Assembly (NCBI GenBank): GCA_012520255.1
Contig: JAAYOQ010000010.1
Span: forward strand, 1 to 64,000
DNA from: Erysipelotrichia bacterium
Lineage (GTDB): Bacteria; Bacillota_I; Bacilli_A; Erysipelotrichales; Erysipelotrichaceae
Direction: 5' to 3'
Length of the DNA: 64,000 nt
Part shown: positions 20,205 through 27,324 of the stretch, piece after piece
How the letters are laid out: every line of letters begins with the position of its first letter
Numbering within the stretch: position 1 is the stretch's first letter
The notes under the pieces: model-generated
What the model was told of the DNA's origin: nothing
The model's input: the letters and a program-made list of their open reading frames with translations, nothing else
Databases searched by the model: none
Position numbers and translations under genes: made by a program

Positions 20205-20217
20205 TATAATATTTTTC
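20205..20217 (+). promoter_or_regulatory. -10 box immediately upstream of the SGNH gene (probable leaderless transcript)
   Basis: A consensus TATAAT (20205-20210) ends seven bases before the ATG at 20218, so transcription should begin at or next to the start codon. TTTTCA at 20181-20186 could be the -35 (18-bp spacing). No Shine-Dalgarno sequence precedes the ATG. Confidence 0.55.
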
Positions 20218-20796
20218 ATGAAAAGAATATTGATTTATGGCGATTCAAATACCTGGGGCTATAATAGTCAGGGTGGAAGATATGAAAACAGATGGCCAAG
20301 ATTGCTTAACGGTTATGAAATTGTAGAAGAAGGTGTCAACGGTCGAACAACTATCTTTGATGACTGTAAACCTTATCGAAACGGGTTGCAAGGCTTGGGC
20401 TATGCTTTAGTTGCAGCCAAGCCAATTGATTTACTAATTATCCAATTAGGAATTAATGATTTAAAGTTCACGGACGCTCAAGGAAGTGGTGAAGGTTTAA
20501 AAGCGATACTTGATTCTTTAATTGATATTGATATAAAATATCCAGGTGCCAACTCGACCATTTTTACTGATATTAAAAGAATCCTGATCGTATCAGCAGT
20601 CGAGACAAATCAAAAAGAGTCAAAAAAATTAGCTTCTATCTATGAAAAAATAGCTAAAGAATACAATTGCTTCTTTTTAAATCCGAATAACTTTGTTAAA
20701 TCTAATGATATTGACCACATTCATTTGGATGAATTAAATCATCGAAAACTCGCCATCGCTATGCAGGTAGCCATTGATAATATTTTAGGAGGATAA
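20218..20796 (+). CDS. SGNH/GDSL-family hydrolase (arylesterase-like)
   Basis: A 192-residue cytoplasmic esterase-type hydrolase. The catalytic serine is in block I, YGDSNTWG (residues 7-14), followed by the Gly and Asn blocks (VNGRTT; LGINDLK near residue 81) and the Asp-x-x-His pair in DHIHLDELNH near residues 163-172. This matches the SGNH fold of acyl-CoA thioesterase/arylesterase-like proteins. There is no signal peptide. No ribosome site precedes the start, and a -10 box ends seven bases upstream. It is followed after three bases by an amidotransferase gene and probably shares its message. The substrate is unknown. Confidence 0.88.
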   Translation: MKRILIYGDSNTWGYNSQGGRYENRWPRLLNGYEIVEEGVNGRTTIFDDCKPYRNGLQGLGYALVAAKPIDLLIIQLGINDLKFTDAQGSGEGLKAILDSLIDIDIKYPGANSTIFTDIKRILIVSAVETNQKESKKLASIYEKIAKEYNCFFLNPNNFVKSNDIDHIHLDELNHRKLAIAMQVAIDNILGG

Positions 20797-20799
20797 CTT

Positions 20800-21525
20800 A
20801 TGTGTGAAATGTTTGCTTACAGTGGAGAAAAAAAACAACTAAATTCATATTTGAATAATTTTTTTTGTCATAGTGAACAACACCCTCATGGCTGGGGAAT
20901 GGCTATTGGTTATAATGTTGAAAAAGAGCCCCTAAAAGCTAATGATTCTGCCTATTTAAAATCTCGTTTGGAAAATGCTGTTGAGGAAAGTGAACTTATC
21001 GCTCATATCAGAGATGCTACTGTTGGTTCAATCAATTATTTAAATACCCATCCATTTATTAAAGTTGATAAATTTAACAATCGATATGTCCTGACTCATA
21101 ACGGTACAATTAAAAAATGTAAAAAATTAGATCAATACAAGAGTATACAAACTGGAACAACTGATTCAGAAAGAATTGCAGAAATGTTAATTGATAAAAT
21201 CAATAAGCTTGATTATCATCCTTCTTTTGAAGAAAAGTTTTGTATTATAGAAGATTTAATTTTTGAAATAACCGAAAATAATGAAAATAAATTAAACTTG
21301 TTTATTTATGATGGTCAATACTTGTATGTACACTGTAATTCTAAAACCTCTCTTCACCTTTTGAAAAAAGATAATGGTGTTTATATTGCTACCAAACCCG
21401 TTTCAGAAGAAGATTGGACAGAATTTCCACTTAACAGTTTAATTGCTTATAAAAATGGAAAATGTATAAAAAAAGGAACCCGACACAACAATTTATGGAT
21501 TCCTGAAATTGAAGTAAAAGTTTAA
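20800..21525 (+). CDS. Class II glutamine amidotransferase (YafJ-like)
   Basis: A 241-residue N-terminal nucleophile amidotransferase domain. Cys2 would be the catalytic residue after removal of Met1 (MCEMFAYSG). HPHGWGMAIGYN, AHIRDATVG, NTHPF and the THNGTIKKC strand are the glutaminase pocket motifs of this family. It has no synthase domain of its own, so it acts as a stand-alone glutaminase-like protein of unknown partner. An AGGAGG site precedes the ATG. The gene is coupled to the upstream SGNH hydrolase gene and ends at a terminator. Confidence 0.88.
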   Translation: MCEMFAYSGEKKQLNSYLNNFFCHSEQHPHGWGMAIGYNVEKEPLKANDSAYLKSRLENAVEESELIAHIRDATVGSINYLNTHPFIKVDKFNNRYVLTHNGTIKKCKKLDQYKSIQTGTTDSERIAEMLIDKINKLDYHPSFEEKFCIIEDLIFEITENNENKLNLFIYDGQYLYVHCNSKTSLHLLKKDNGVYIATKPVSEEDWTEFPLNSLIAYKNGKCIKKGTRHNNLWIPEIEVKV

Positions 21526-21532
21526 TCGAAAA

Positions 21533-21558
21533 TAAGAGCTTATATAAACTCTTTTTTT
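21533..21558 (+). terminator. Rho-independent terminator after the amidotransferase gene
   Basis: AAGAG (21534-21538) pairs with CTCTT (21549-21553), followed by seven or more T. The stem is short. Confidence 0.6.
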
Positions 21559-21661
21559 CTTCCATATCAATAACTTTTCTAAATTGTGTTTCATAAATCT
21601 GAGTATTCATCCATCTAAGGCTAATAATTCTTCATCTTTTCTCTGTTTAAAAAATGTCACA

Positions 21662-21829
21662 TTAGAAACACCAGTATGATTTCAGATAAGAAAATATTCT
21701 CCATAACAATGCTTTAGAAATCTTTGGTTTATTCTCTTTTTTATCTATAATTAAAAATCCTCTTGGATCTGATGAACTGCATGTTTTAACAAACCTTCTT
21801 TCTTTATCTGTTATAAAATAAAAATACAT
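21662..21829 (-). CDS. Possible 55-residue open frame or gene remnant
   Basis: Within the roughly 400-bp gap between the amidotransferase and DUF6773-like genes the minus strand holds a 55-codon frame, with DKERRFVKTCSSSDPRGFL in the middle. The codon choice looks protein-like at first, but there is only a weak ribosome site and the end (SKALLWRIFSYLKSYWCF) looks random. It may be a small gene or a remnant; no family was recognised. An AATACATC/GATGTATT hairpin brackets its start. Confidence 0.25.
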   Translation of the reverse strand: MYFYFITDKERRFVKTCSSSDPRGFLIIDKKENKPKISKALLWRIFSYLKSYWCF

Positions 21830-21931
21830 CTTTTTCTTGATAAAATAGATGTATTTAATTTTTATTTTTTCGATTTAACAAAGCTTAGCTTAAAAACAAC
21901 AGTTTTAAATTGGTTGAGATTAAGGCATATT

Positions 21932-22504
21932 TTAATTATTTTCTTCTTCATCCAATTTAGCAATCATCTTGTTATAGCGTCTTACATCATAATATTCTCC
22001 AATTAGATATTCAAATATCATAGATGCTATAAATCCTCCTGCAAAAACCATAACTGCCGATAACAAAATAATTAAGCCTTTATTCAGCTCAGGTAACATC
22101 GATTTTACCAATTCAAATTCCATAAAATCAATATCCCCAAAAATCAATAAAACAGCATCCATAACAGCAAACGACAATCCAAATAATATGCTATTAATGA
22201 TATAGTTCTTTAAGCGTATATTTCTTTCTTTTCTTGAATTACCAGTAGGTAATGGTCTATTCAGATAATCTGTAGGCTGTTCAATATCACCCATCAAACG
22301 GCGTGAAACGATAACAACAACAGCTGATCCAAAAATTCCAACAACTTCCCAAATTGGATCACCACCTGTAGTAATCTTATAAATAGATATGGCAATTAAG
22401 TAAATCACCAAAAAGAGATAACCGTTTGCGCTTGCTTTTTGTGCTATCTGACTTTGCCTTTCATCTAGAAATACAAAATTCTTTTTTTCCTTATTCTTTT
22501 TCAT
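21932..22504 (-). CDS. Membrane protein, DUF6773-like, partner of the upstream regulator
   Basis: A 190-residue protein with four hydrophobic segments (about 29-46, 53-70, 102-124 and 145-170). After a Lys-rich start comes FVFLDERQSQIAQKAS, a cytosolic pattern seen in membrane proteins encoded beside small HTH regulators. The ATG at 22504, behind GGAAGAGG, is preferred over an in-frame codon 27 bases upstream. It overlaps the regulator's 3' end by 14 bases. The pair probably forms a regulator/membrane-partner unit, but the signal is unknown. The DUF6773 assignment is from memory of the family and is tentative. Confidence 0.65.
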   Translation of the reverse strand: MKKNKEKKNFVFLDERQSQIAQKASANGYLFLVIYLIAISIYKITTGGDPIWEVVGIFGSAVVVIVSRRLMGDIEQPTDYLNRPLPTGNSRKERNIRLKNYIINSILFGLSFAVMDAVLLIFGDIDFMEFELVKSMLPELNKGLIILLSAVMVFAGGFIASMIFEYLIGEYYDVRRYNKMIAKLDEEENN

Positions 22505-22703
22505 TTTCCTCTTCCTCCCAGAATAAATCATTTAATGTTTTATTTGTAGCTTTACAAATATCAATGCATAAATTTAATGTTGGATTATAACTTCCATTTT
22601 CTATGGCACCGATAGTCTGACGGGTTACCCCCACTGTTTTTGCTAAATCTTCCTGTGACATACCCAACTCAACACGAGCTACTTTTAAGCGTATATTTTT
22701 CAT
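22491..22703 (-). CDS. Small XRE-family transcriptional regulator
   Basis: A 70-residue protein consisting almost only of a Cro/CI helix-turn-helix: RVELGMSQEDLAKTVGVTRQTIGAIENGSYNPTLNLCIDICKATN is the canonical five-helix pattern, with VTRQTIGAIE as recognition helix. It is the Xre type found in front of membrane proteins or ABC transporters in Firmicutes. A sigma-A promoter lies 21 bp upstream. Its gene overlaps that of the membrane protein, so it probably regulates that operon, including itself. Confidence 0.92.
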   Translation of the reverse strand: MKNIRLKVARVELGMSQEDLAKTVGVTRQTIGAIENGSYNPTLNLCIDICKATNKTLNDLFWEEEENEKE

Positions 22704-22724
22704 AACACACCTCCTGTTGATGCT

Positions 22725-22753
22725 AGTGTATCATTTGTATAACATAATGTCAA
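22725..22753 (-). promoter_or_regulatory. Sigma-A promoter of the XRE regulator operon
   Basis: On the minus strand TTGACA (22753-22748) and TACACT (22730-22725) are 17 bp apart. It lies just upstream of the AGGAGG site of the XRE gene. Confidence 0.8.
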
Positions 22754-22899
22754 CTATATATTACATTTAATTTAATATATTTTACATTTAGTTTACTTTA
22801 TCTTACTTTCCAGCATGTTTTTTTGTTTAAAAAAGGGGAAATCTTAATCACTATCAGTAATTAAAACCATATAATTTAAAAATCATATGGTTTGCTGTT

Positions 22900-22932
22900 T
22901 TTTAAAAAAGCCTGTCGCTTTTACGACAGGCA
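22900..22932 (-). terminator. Terminator of the rubredoxin-rubrerythrin-superoxide reductase operon
   Basis: On the minus strand GCCTGTCG (22931-22924) pairs with CGACAGGC (22917-22910), followed by a T6 run. A second hairpin (AACCATAT/ATATGGTT, about 22865-22891) follows downstream. Confidence 0.9.
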
Positions 22933-22943
22933 ACTGAGCTTTA

Positions 22944-23321
22944 TTATAATTCAGTTTTCCATAGGCCATGTAAATTACAATATGCATAAACTGCAACTGC
23001 TTTATCATCGCCTACGCAGAATGATGTTTTTGGTGCATCCTCTGGTGTTAATTTTTTAATTTGTCCACCTTTTTCTGTTTCCAGATAGACCCACTCAATG
23101 TAGTGTGCTGGAATCATAGGATGATCTACACTTCCTACATTAACATAAACTGTTTTATCTGCTACTTTAACGTCAGGAAGATGTTTTTCTCCACTTGCCT
23201 CAACAGTATTATGTACTAATTCTTCCATCTTTTCGCCACAACAGACTACAGGAATACCTGCATCATGGATTTTTTGAATTTGATTACCACAACGACGGCA
23301 GATATAAAATTTTGCTTTCAT
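22944..23321 (-). CDS. dfx: Superoxide reductase (desulfoferrodoxin)
   Basis: It reduces superoxide to hydrogen peroxide without making oxygen, a typical anaerobe defence. The 125 residues hold an N-terminal desulforedoxin-like domain (CRRCG ... VVCCGE, the four Cys of centre I) and the catalytic neelaredoxin-like domain. Centre II ligands are seen in GEKHLPD, VDHPMIPAHYIEW and YCNLHGLWK (four His and one Cys). It lies 11 bp after the rubrerythrin fusion gene in the same operon. That protein can remove the peroxide it makes, and the rubredoxins are natural electron donors. The operon promoter carries a Crp-type palindrome. Confidence 0.95.
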   Translation of the reverse strand: MKAKFYICRRCGNQIQKIHDAGIPVVCCGEKMEELVHNTVEASGEKHLPDVKVADKTVYVNVGSVDHPMIPAHYIEWVYLETEKGGQIKKLTPEDAPKTSFCVGDDKAVAVYAYCNLHGLWKTEL

Positions 23322-23332
23322 TTAACTTCCTC

Positions 23333-24478
23333 CTAGTAATTTTCAGCACGTACTTCAAAGAATGCTTGTGCATGGAAACAAACCGGGCACTCATCAGATG
23401 CTTTAACGCCCATTTCTAAATGACCACAGTTACGGCATTCCCATAAAGTAACTCCACTTTTCTTAAATACTTCTTGAGTTTCAACATTACGTAATAATTT
23501 ACGATAACGTTCTTCATGATGCTTTTCAACAGCAGCTACACCACGGAACTGTTCTGCAAGTTCATGATAGCCTTCTTCATCAGCCTCACGAGCCATACGA
23601 GCATACATCTCAGTCCACTCATAATTTTCGCCTTCAGCAGCATCTAACAGGTTTTCAGCTGTATCGCCTAATGCGCCTAATGCTTTAAACCAAAGCTTAG
23701 CATGTTCTTTTTCATTTTCAGCTGTTTGTAGGAAGATTGCTGCAATTTGCTCAAATCCTGCTTTTTTAGCAACTGAAGCATAGTAAGTATATTTGTTACG
23801 CGCTTGTGACTCGCCAGCGAAAGCTTCCCATAGATTCTTTTCAGTTTTTGAACCTGCAAAAGGTTTCTTTTCTGTTACTTCTTCTTCACATTTTACAAAT
23901 TTGTCTGGTCCAACTCCACAAATTGGACAAACAAAGTCAGGTGTCATTGGCCCTTCATGAATGTAGCCGCAGACAGTACATTTCCATTTTTCCATTTTCT
24001 TTTCCTCCATTTTTTCATAGAAATCAATTGTTTTTAACAGTATCTCAACGACATCAACTGCAATGTCGGGATAACTCTTGATACTTTCCAGAAATTCTCT
24101 GGTATTTTCACTTTGTGGCAACATAAATCCCGCTTCACGATTAAGATCTTCTGCCATCAATCGACTGGACTTCTCAATTGCCACACTTAATGTATCTGGT
24201 AATTGTGAAGCCATCATTTCAACTTTAGCCTTGCTTTGGATTAAACCACGCATTGCTTCGACAACAATGTCCTGTTTTATTTGCTGAGCCGGCATAACCT
24301 TGGGTACCATAGATATCGCTGCCGAAGGACACGCCTGCGCACAAACACCACATCCGATACATTTACTGACATCAATGATGCTATCTTCTGTATCAGTTGC
24401 GCCAGTAGGACAAACATACAAACAGATACAATCTTTAGTACAAAGTCGAAGATTTCTTACTGCATACTTTTCAGCCAT
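23333..24478 (-). CDS. Ferredoxin-rubredoxin-rubrerythrin-rubredoxin fusion protein
   Basis: A 381-residue four-part redox protein, probably an NADH/ferredoxin-linked peroxide reductase. Part 1 (about 10-55) is a two-cluster ferredoxin. Its first motif has unusual spacing, C13-x3-C17-x-C19-x3-C23; the second is canonical, C40/C43/C46/C50. A helical linker follows to about 160. Part 2 (about 162-200) is a rubredoxin ([10 protein letters not shown]...CPICG). Part 3 is the rubrerythrin di-iron bundle, with ligands in [20 protein letters not shown] and EADEEGYHE...EKHHEERY. Part 4 is a C-terminal rubredoxin-like domain ([10 protein letters not shown]...CPVC). The common rubrerythrin has only parts 3 and 4. 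It follows the double rubredoxin gene with a GGAGG site. Confidence 0.92.
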   Translation of the reverse strand: MAEKYAVRNLRLCTKDCICLYVCPTGATDTEDSIIDVSKCIGCGVCAQACPSAAISMVPKVMPAQQIKQDIVVEAMRGLIQSKAKVEMMASQLPDTLSVAIEKSSRLMAEDLNREAGFMLPQSENTREFLESIKSYPDIAVDVVEILLKTIDFYEKMEEKKMEKWKCTVCGYIHEGPMTPDFVCPICGVGPDKFVKCEEEVTEKKPFAGSKTEKNLWEAFAGESQARNKYTYYASVAKKAGFEQIAAIFLQTAENEKEHAKLWFKALGALGDTAENLLDAAEGENYEWTEMYARMAREADEEGYHELAEQFRGVAAVEKHHEERYRKLLRNVETQEVFKKSGVTLWECRNCGHLEMGVKASDECPVCFHAQAFFEVRAENY

Positions 24479-24480
24479 GT

Positions 24481-25134
24481 TTAGTTCCTCCTTTCAATTT
24501 TTTCAAATTTCCAGCTGGGAACTTTACAGACAGGACATAATTGTGGAGCGCCATCTGTTAGATAAACAAAGCCACAAACTGTACAAACATATACATCTGT
24601 ATCTTCTAACATCTTATCGCCTTCTTTTTTATAGCGTGATAAAAGCGATTGGATCATGCGTGTTACCTTTTCGCTCCAGGTTAAAGCACGCAAAGCCCCT
24701 CGATCAGCTTTTTCAATAGACATCTTTTTAGCATACGGATAATAAACTTCAATATCCTTATCAATCAAATCTAACATTTTACTGCTACTTCCATCATTGA
24801 CAGGCACTGCTTTTGTTTTAAAGAAAGATGCCAATTCAGAAAACAGTCTTGATTGTTCAAATAGATACTGTTTTTCACAACCTTGGGCTAAATTTGAACA
24901 GATGATGCTCATTTCAATAGCTGATAGTTCTCTATCCACGTGAGGTTTTTCAACCTTTTCTTCATTTTTTATATTCTTCTTTTCATGAAACGCCTCTTTA
25001 TCTGCTTTACACCATGGGCATTTCCAATCTACAGGAAGATCTTCCCATTTCGTATTTGCGGGAATGTTTGCTTCAGGAATACCTTTTGCTTCATCGTATA
25101 CATATGAGCAAATCGAACATACCATTTGTTTCAT
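24481..25134 (-). CDS. Double rubredoxin protein with helical centre
   Basis: A 217-residue protein with a rubredoxin at each end. The N-terminal one is near full length ([13 protein letters not shown]...[13 protein letters not shown]). The C-terminal one is shorter ([30 protein letters not shown]). The central 110 residues are helical. They lack the ExxH pairs needed for a rubrerythrin iron site, so the middle looks like a scaffold rather than an oxidase. It probably donates electrons to the rubrerythrin fusion and superoxide reductase encoded after it. It is the first gene of the operon, with a GTGA-N5-TCAC site 54 bp upstream. Confidence 0.88.
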   Translation of the reverse strand: MKQMVCSICSYVYDEAKGIPEANIPANTKWEDLPVDWKCPWCKADKEAFHEKKNIKNEEKVEKPHVDRELSAIEMSIICSNLAQGCEKQYLFEQSRLFSELASFFKTKAVPVNDGSSSKMLDLIDKDIEVYYPYAKKMSIEKADRGALRALTWSEKVTRMIQSLLSRYKKEGDKMLEDTDVYVCTVCGFVYLTDGAPQLCPVCKVPSWKFEKIERRN

Positions 25135-25160
25135 CGGATTCTGTTGCCTCCTCTGATATT

Positions 25161-25200
25161 ATTTTATCATGTTTCTATCTTTTCTCAGTGACGACATCAC
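25161..25200 (-). promoter_or_regulatory. Crp-type operator and -10 of the rubredoxin-rubrerythrin operon
   Basis: GTGA-CGACA-TCAC (25188-25200) is centred at 25194. On the minus strand a TAAAAT -10 begins at 25166, 28 bp downstream, which places the palindrome near -40 from the expected start, the class II activator position of Crp/Fnr proteins. The same arrangement is found at 27265 and 29712. Confidence 0.7.
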
Positions 25201-25437
25201 ATAGCCAGCACTATATCTTCAATTAACTAATAATAACTATTCATATATTAAATCGCCTAAAAATTGCATCCCTTTAGATTATACTTTACCTCTAGATTAT
25301 TCGCAAGACTCTTTAAAACTGAAAATCTTCCTTAAAGATTGTAGATTATCTATGTTTTTATCAGCTGTTCCAATAACGGAAATTGACATTCATCCTTTAG
25401 AAAATATATAATTATTCGTGATATGGAGGAATAGACC
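25201..25437 (+). promoter_or_regulatory. Upstream region and sigma-A promoter of the Crp-like gene
   Basis: TTGACA (25383-25388) and TATAAT (25407-25412) with an 18-bp spacer form a good promoter. A TGGAGGA ribosome site follows before the ATG at 25438. No GTGA-N5-TCAC site was seen in this promoter, so autoregulation is not indicated. The rest of the stretch holds no gene. Confidence 0.7.
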
Positions 25438-26097
25438 ATGACTTTTGAAACTGCTTTTCCTGTATGGAATAAACTAAATTCAAGTCAAAAAAATCGACTT
25501 CTTGATACTTTAATAACACGTAAAGTTGAAAAAGGAACGATTATTCACAGTGGTGCAATCAATTGTACCGGCCTTCTTCTTATCAAATCGGGACAGCTTC
25601 GTGCTTATATGATTTCTCAAGAGGGACGTGAAATTACCCTTTATCGTTTGTTTGACTATGATATGTGTTTATTTTCAGCTTACTGCATCATGCGCTCCAT
25701 CGAATTTGAAATCATTGTTGAAGCTGAAAAGGATACCGAAGTTTGGGTTATCCCAGCTGAAGTCTATAAAAACATTATGGACGAATCTGCTGCTGTAGCT
25801 AATTTTACTAATGAAGTGATGGGTACTCGCTTCACTGATGTTATGTGGCTGGTTGAACAGATCTTATGGAAAAGTCTTGATAAACGTCTTGCTAAATTTC
25901 TTTATGAAGAAACATTAATTGAAGAAAGCAATAGTTTAAAAATAACTCACGAAAGAATTGCCAATCATATTGGCTCTCATCGTGAAGTAATAACCCGAAT
26001 GCTTCATCATTTTCAAAATGAAGATATCGTTAAACTATCTCGCGGATTGATAGAAATTATTGACGAAGAAAAATTAATTTCACTTCTAGAAGATTAA
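25438..26097 (+). CDS. Crp/Fnr-family transcriptional regulator
   Basis: A 219-residue protein with an N-terminal cyclic-nucleotide-binding fold (about 20-115), a long dimer helix (about 118-150), and a C-terminal winged helix-turn-helix. The recognition helix, IGSHREVITRMLHHF (around residues 180-194), carries Arg-Glu-x3-Arg as in Crp, where these residues contact GTGA. It lacks the N-terminal four-cysteine cluster of Fnr. The effector is therefore not an Fnr-type iron-sulfur centre and remains open. The gene sits between the redox operons, and GTGA-N5-TCAC sites precede three of them. It probably activates them under oxidative or sulfur stress. Confidence 0.9.
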   Translation: MTFETAFPVWNKLNSSQKNRLLDTLITRKVEKGTIIHSGAINCTGLLLIKSGQLRAYMISQEGREITLYRLFDYDMCLFSAYCIMRSIEFEIIVEAEKDTEVWVIPAEVYKNIMDESAAVANFTNEVMGTRFTDVMWLVEQILWKSLDKRLAKFLYEETLIEESNSLKITHERIANHIGSHREVITRMLHHFQNEDIVKLSRGLIEIIDEEKLISLLED

Positions 26098-26140
26098 AAC
26101 ACCCTCAGGCATTTTTCAAAAATCCTTAGAGGGTGTTTTA
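26096..26140. terminator. Bidirectional terminator between the Crp-like gene and the NapH-like gene
   Basis: AAAACACCCTC (26097-26107) pairs with GAGGGTGTTTT (26129-26139) in a long stem, with T-rich flanks on both strands. Confidence 0.88.
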
Positions 26141-26707
26141 TTTATTTTTTAATTTACATATAAATTGAGTCATTGTCCCCATTGGACAATATACACACCA
26201 GCTACGAGGCTTAAATAAAATCATAGTTATTAAGCCCAGAATAGTTGAAGTAAGCATCACGCTATAAAAACCAAAGGCAAATTGAGCTACACCTGGATGA
26301 AGCAATGTTCCTTGATAAGCAAAACTCCAAGGAACTTTAAAAGTCCACAATATAGTAATTACCTGTTTTAAATCTTGAGCGTTGGAAAAAACCAGATAGG
26401 TATTAAACAGCATCACAAAAAACATTATAAAAAAGAAAATTAAAAATCCATAGCGAAAAGCTTTGCTTTTCATCCAGTCTGGAATATCTTTTTTTCTAGA
26501 CAAACCAAATTTTCCTCCTAGTAAACTGAAAAGCTGTCCTCTACCACAGTAATAGCCACAATAATCCTTAGTAGATTTTGTAACAGCAATATATAGAGGA
26601 ATGAAAAAACATAAAAGACCAAGCCAGGCAAATAAAATATTAAAAAATCCTAAAATTAAATATATTAAAGAAACAATCCACAAATAGTCATACCACTTCT
26701 TTTTCAT
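26138..26707 (-). CDS. NapH/NosR-like 4Fe-4S membrane protein
   Basis: A 189-residue membrane protein with four or five hydrophobic segments. Two cytoplasmic cysteine motifs resemble those of NapH/NosR/CcoG-type proteins: CGYYCGRGQLFSLLGG near residues 50-65 and CVYCPMGTMTQF near residues 170-182. The family passes electrons between membrane quinols or flavins and iron-sulfur partners. The start shares its first base with the stop of the upstream ferredoxin gene, so the two proteins are likely partners in an electron relay at the membrane. No terminal reductase is encoded nearby, so its endpoint is open. Confidence 0.8.
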   Translation of the reverse strand: MKKKWYDYLWIVSLIYLILGFFNILFAWLGLLCFFIPLYIAVTKSTKDYCGYYCGRGQLFSLLGGKFGLSRKKDIPDWMKSKAFRYGFLIFFFIMFFVMLFNTYLVFSNAQDLKQVITILWTFKVPWSFAYQGTLLHPGVAQFAFGFYSVMLTSTILGLITMILFKPRSWCVYCPMGTMTQFICKLKNK

Positions 26708-26913
26708 TATTCCACCTCTTTAATTTCAATTACGCTAGCAGGACATTCTCTTGCACATAAACCACAACCAACACATTTATCTTCATCAACCTTGGCAAAC
26801 AGACCTTTTTCAACTTTAATAGCTTTTAAAACGCAAACCTTTATACAACAGCCACAGGCTACACAATCACCCTGATTAACAACAGCTTTTCGATTCTTTC
26901 TAATCTTCGTCAT
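26707..26913 (-). CDS. 2[4Fe-4S] ferredoxin
   Basis: A 68-residue protein with two canonical cluster motifs, C17-x2-C20-x2-C23-x3-C27 and C47-x2-C50-x2-C53-x3-C57-P. It carries electrons, most likely to or from the membrane protein whose gene overlaps its stop codon by one base. An AAGGAGGATG site precedes the start. The upstream gene at 27012 is a diverged copy of it. A long hairpin lies between the two genes. Confidence 0.93.
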   Translation of the reverse strand: MTKIRKNRKAVVNQGDCVACGCCIKVCVLKAIKVEKGLFAKVDEDKCVGCGLCARECPASVIEIKEVE

Positions 26914-26965
26914 TCATCCTCCTTATAATCAATTAAAATTATCTTTATTACAATAACCTCATTTA

Positions 26966-27008
26966 TAAGGGGAAAACTTCCACCAAACAGGTGGTTATTT
27001 TTCCCCTG
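26966..27008 (-). terminator. Long hairpin between the two ferredoxin-like genes
   Basis: GGGGAAAA pairs with TTTTCCCC, and inside it CCACC pairs with GGTGG, forming an interrupted 13-bp stem after the 27012 stop. On the minus strand it is not followed by a clear T run, so it may act as an attenuator or RNA stabiliser rather than a full terminator. Confidence 0.5.
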
Positions 27009-27011
27009 TTT

Positions 27012-27203
27012 TTAAATTTCATTTTCTCTTGCTGAACAGTTCGCCTTACAGCTATGACAATCAATACTCTTTTTATCATCTTTTACAAATAGGCCTTTTA
27101 CAAGTTCAGCAACTTTCATAACTCCAGCTACAATAATACAATTACCCGCCAGACAATTATATTGATTAACAGTATCTTTATATTCCTTTTTATTTTCTGT
27201 CAT
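27012..27203 (-). CDS. Degenerate ferredoxin paralogue with lost cluster cysteines
   Basis: A 63-residue product that aligns end to end with the adjacent ferredoxin: both have VNQxxC at residues 12-17 and KGLFxK in the middle. Site I keeps only C17 and C22, and site II keeps C49, C52 and C56 but has Ser where the first Cys should be. At most a 3Fe or Ser-ligated cluster could form at site II. A strong GGGGGAG ribosome site and its own Crp-type promoter argue that it is expressed, so it is not simply a dead copy. The function is unknown. Confidence 0.75.
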   Translation of the reverse strand: MTENKKEYKDTVNQYNCLAGNCIIVAGVMKVAELVKGLFVKDDKKSIDCHSCKANCSARENEI

Positions 27204-27236
27204 AATTTTCTCCCCCTTATTTATATAATTTTCTTT

Positions 27237-27277
27237 ATTTTAACTGATAAAATTAATTTTATCTGTGATAAAATCAC
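27237..27277 (-). promoter_or_regulatory. Crp-type operator and -10 of the degenerate ferredoxin gene
   Basis: GTGA-TAAAA-TCAC (27265-27277) is centred at 27271. A minus-strand TAAAAT -10 begins at 27242, 29 bp downstream. The geometry is the same as at the rubredoxin and thioredoxin operons. Confidence 0.7.
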
Positions 27278-27324
27278 CCTTTAAAAAAACACTCTCTTAT
27301 AGAGCGTGTTTTTAACATATTTAA

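Noticed and set aside
24281-24719. Plus-strand open frames opposite the rubrerythrin and rubredoxin genes
   Set aside because: The minus-strand proteins have clear domains; the plus-strand frames show no family, no ribosome site and Cys/His-rich composition from antisense cysteine codons.
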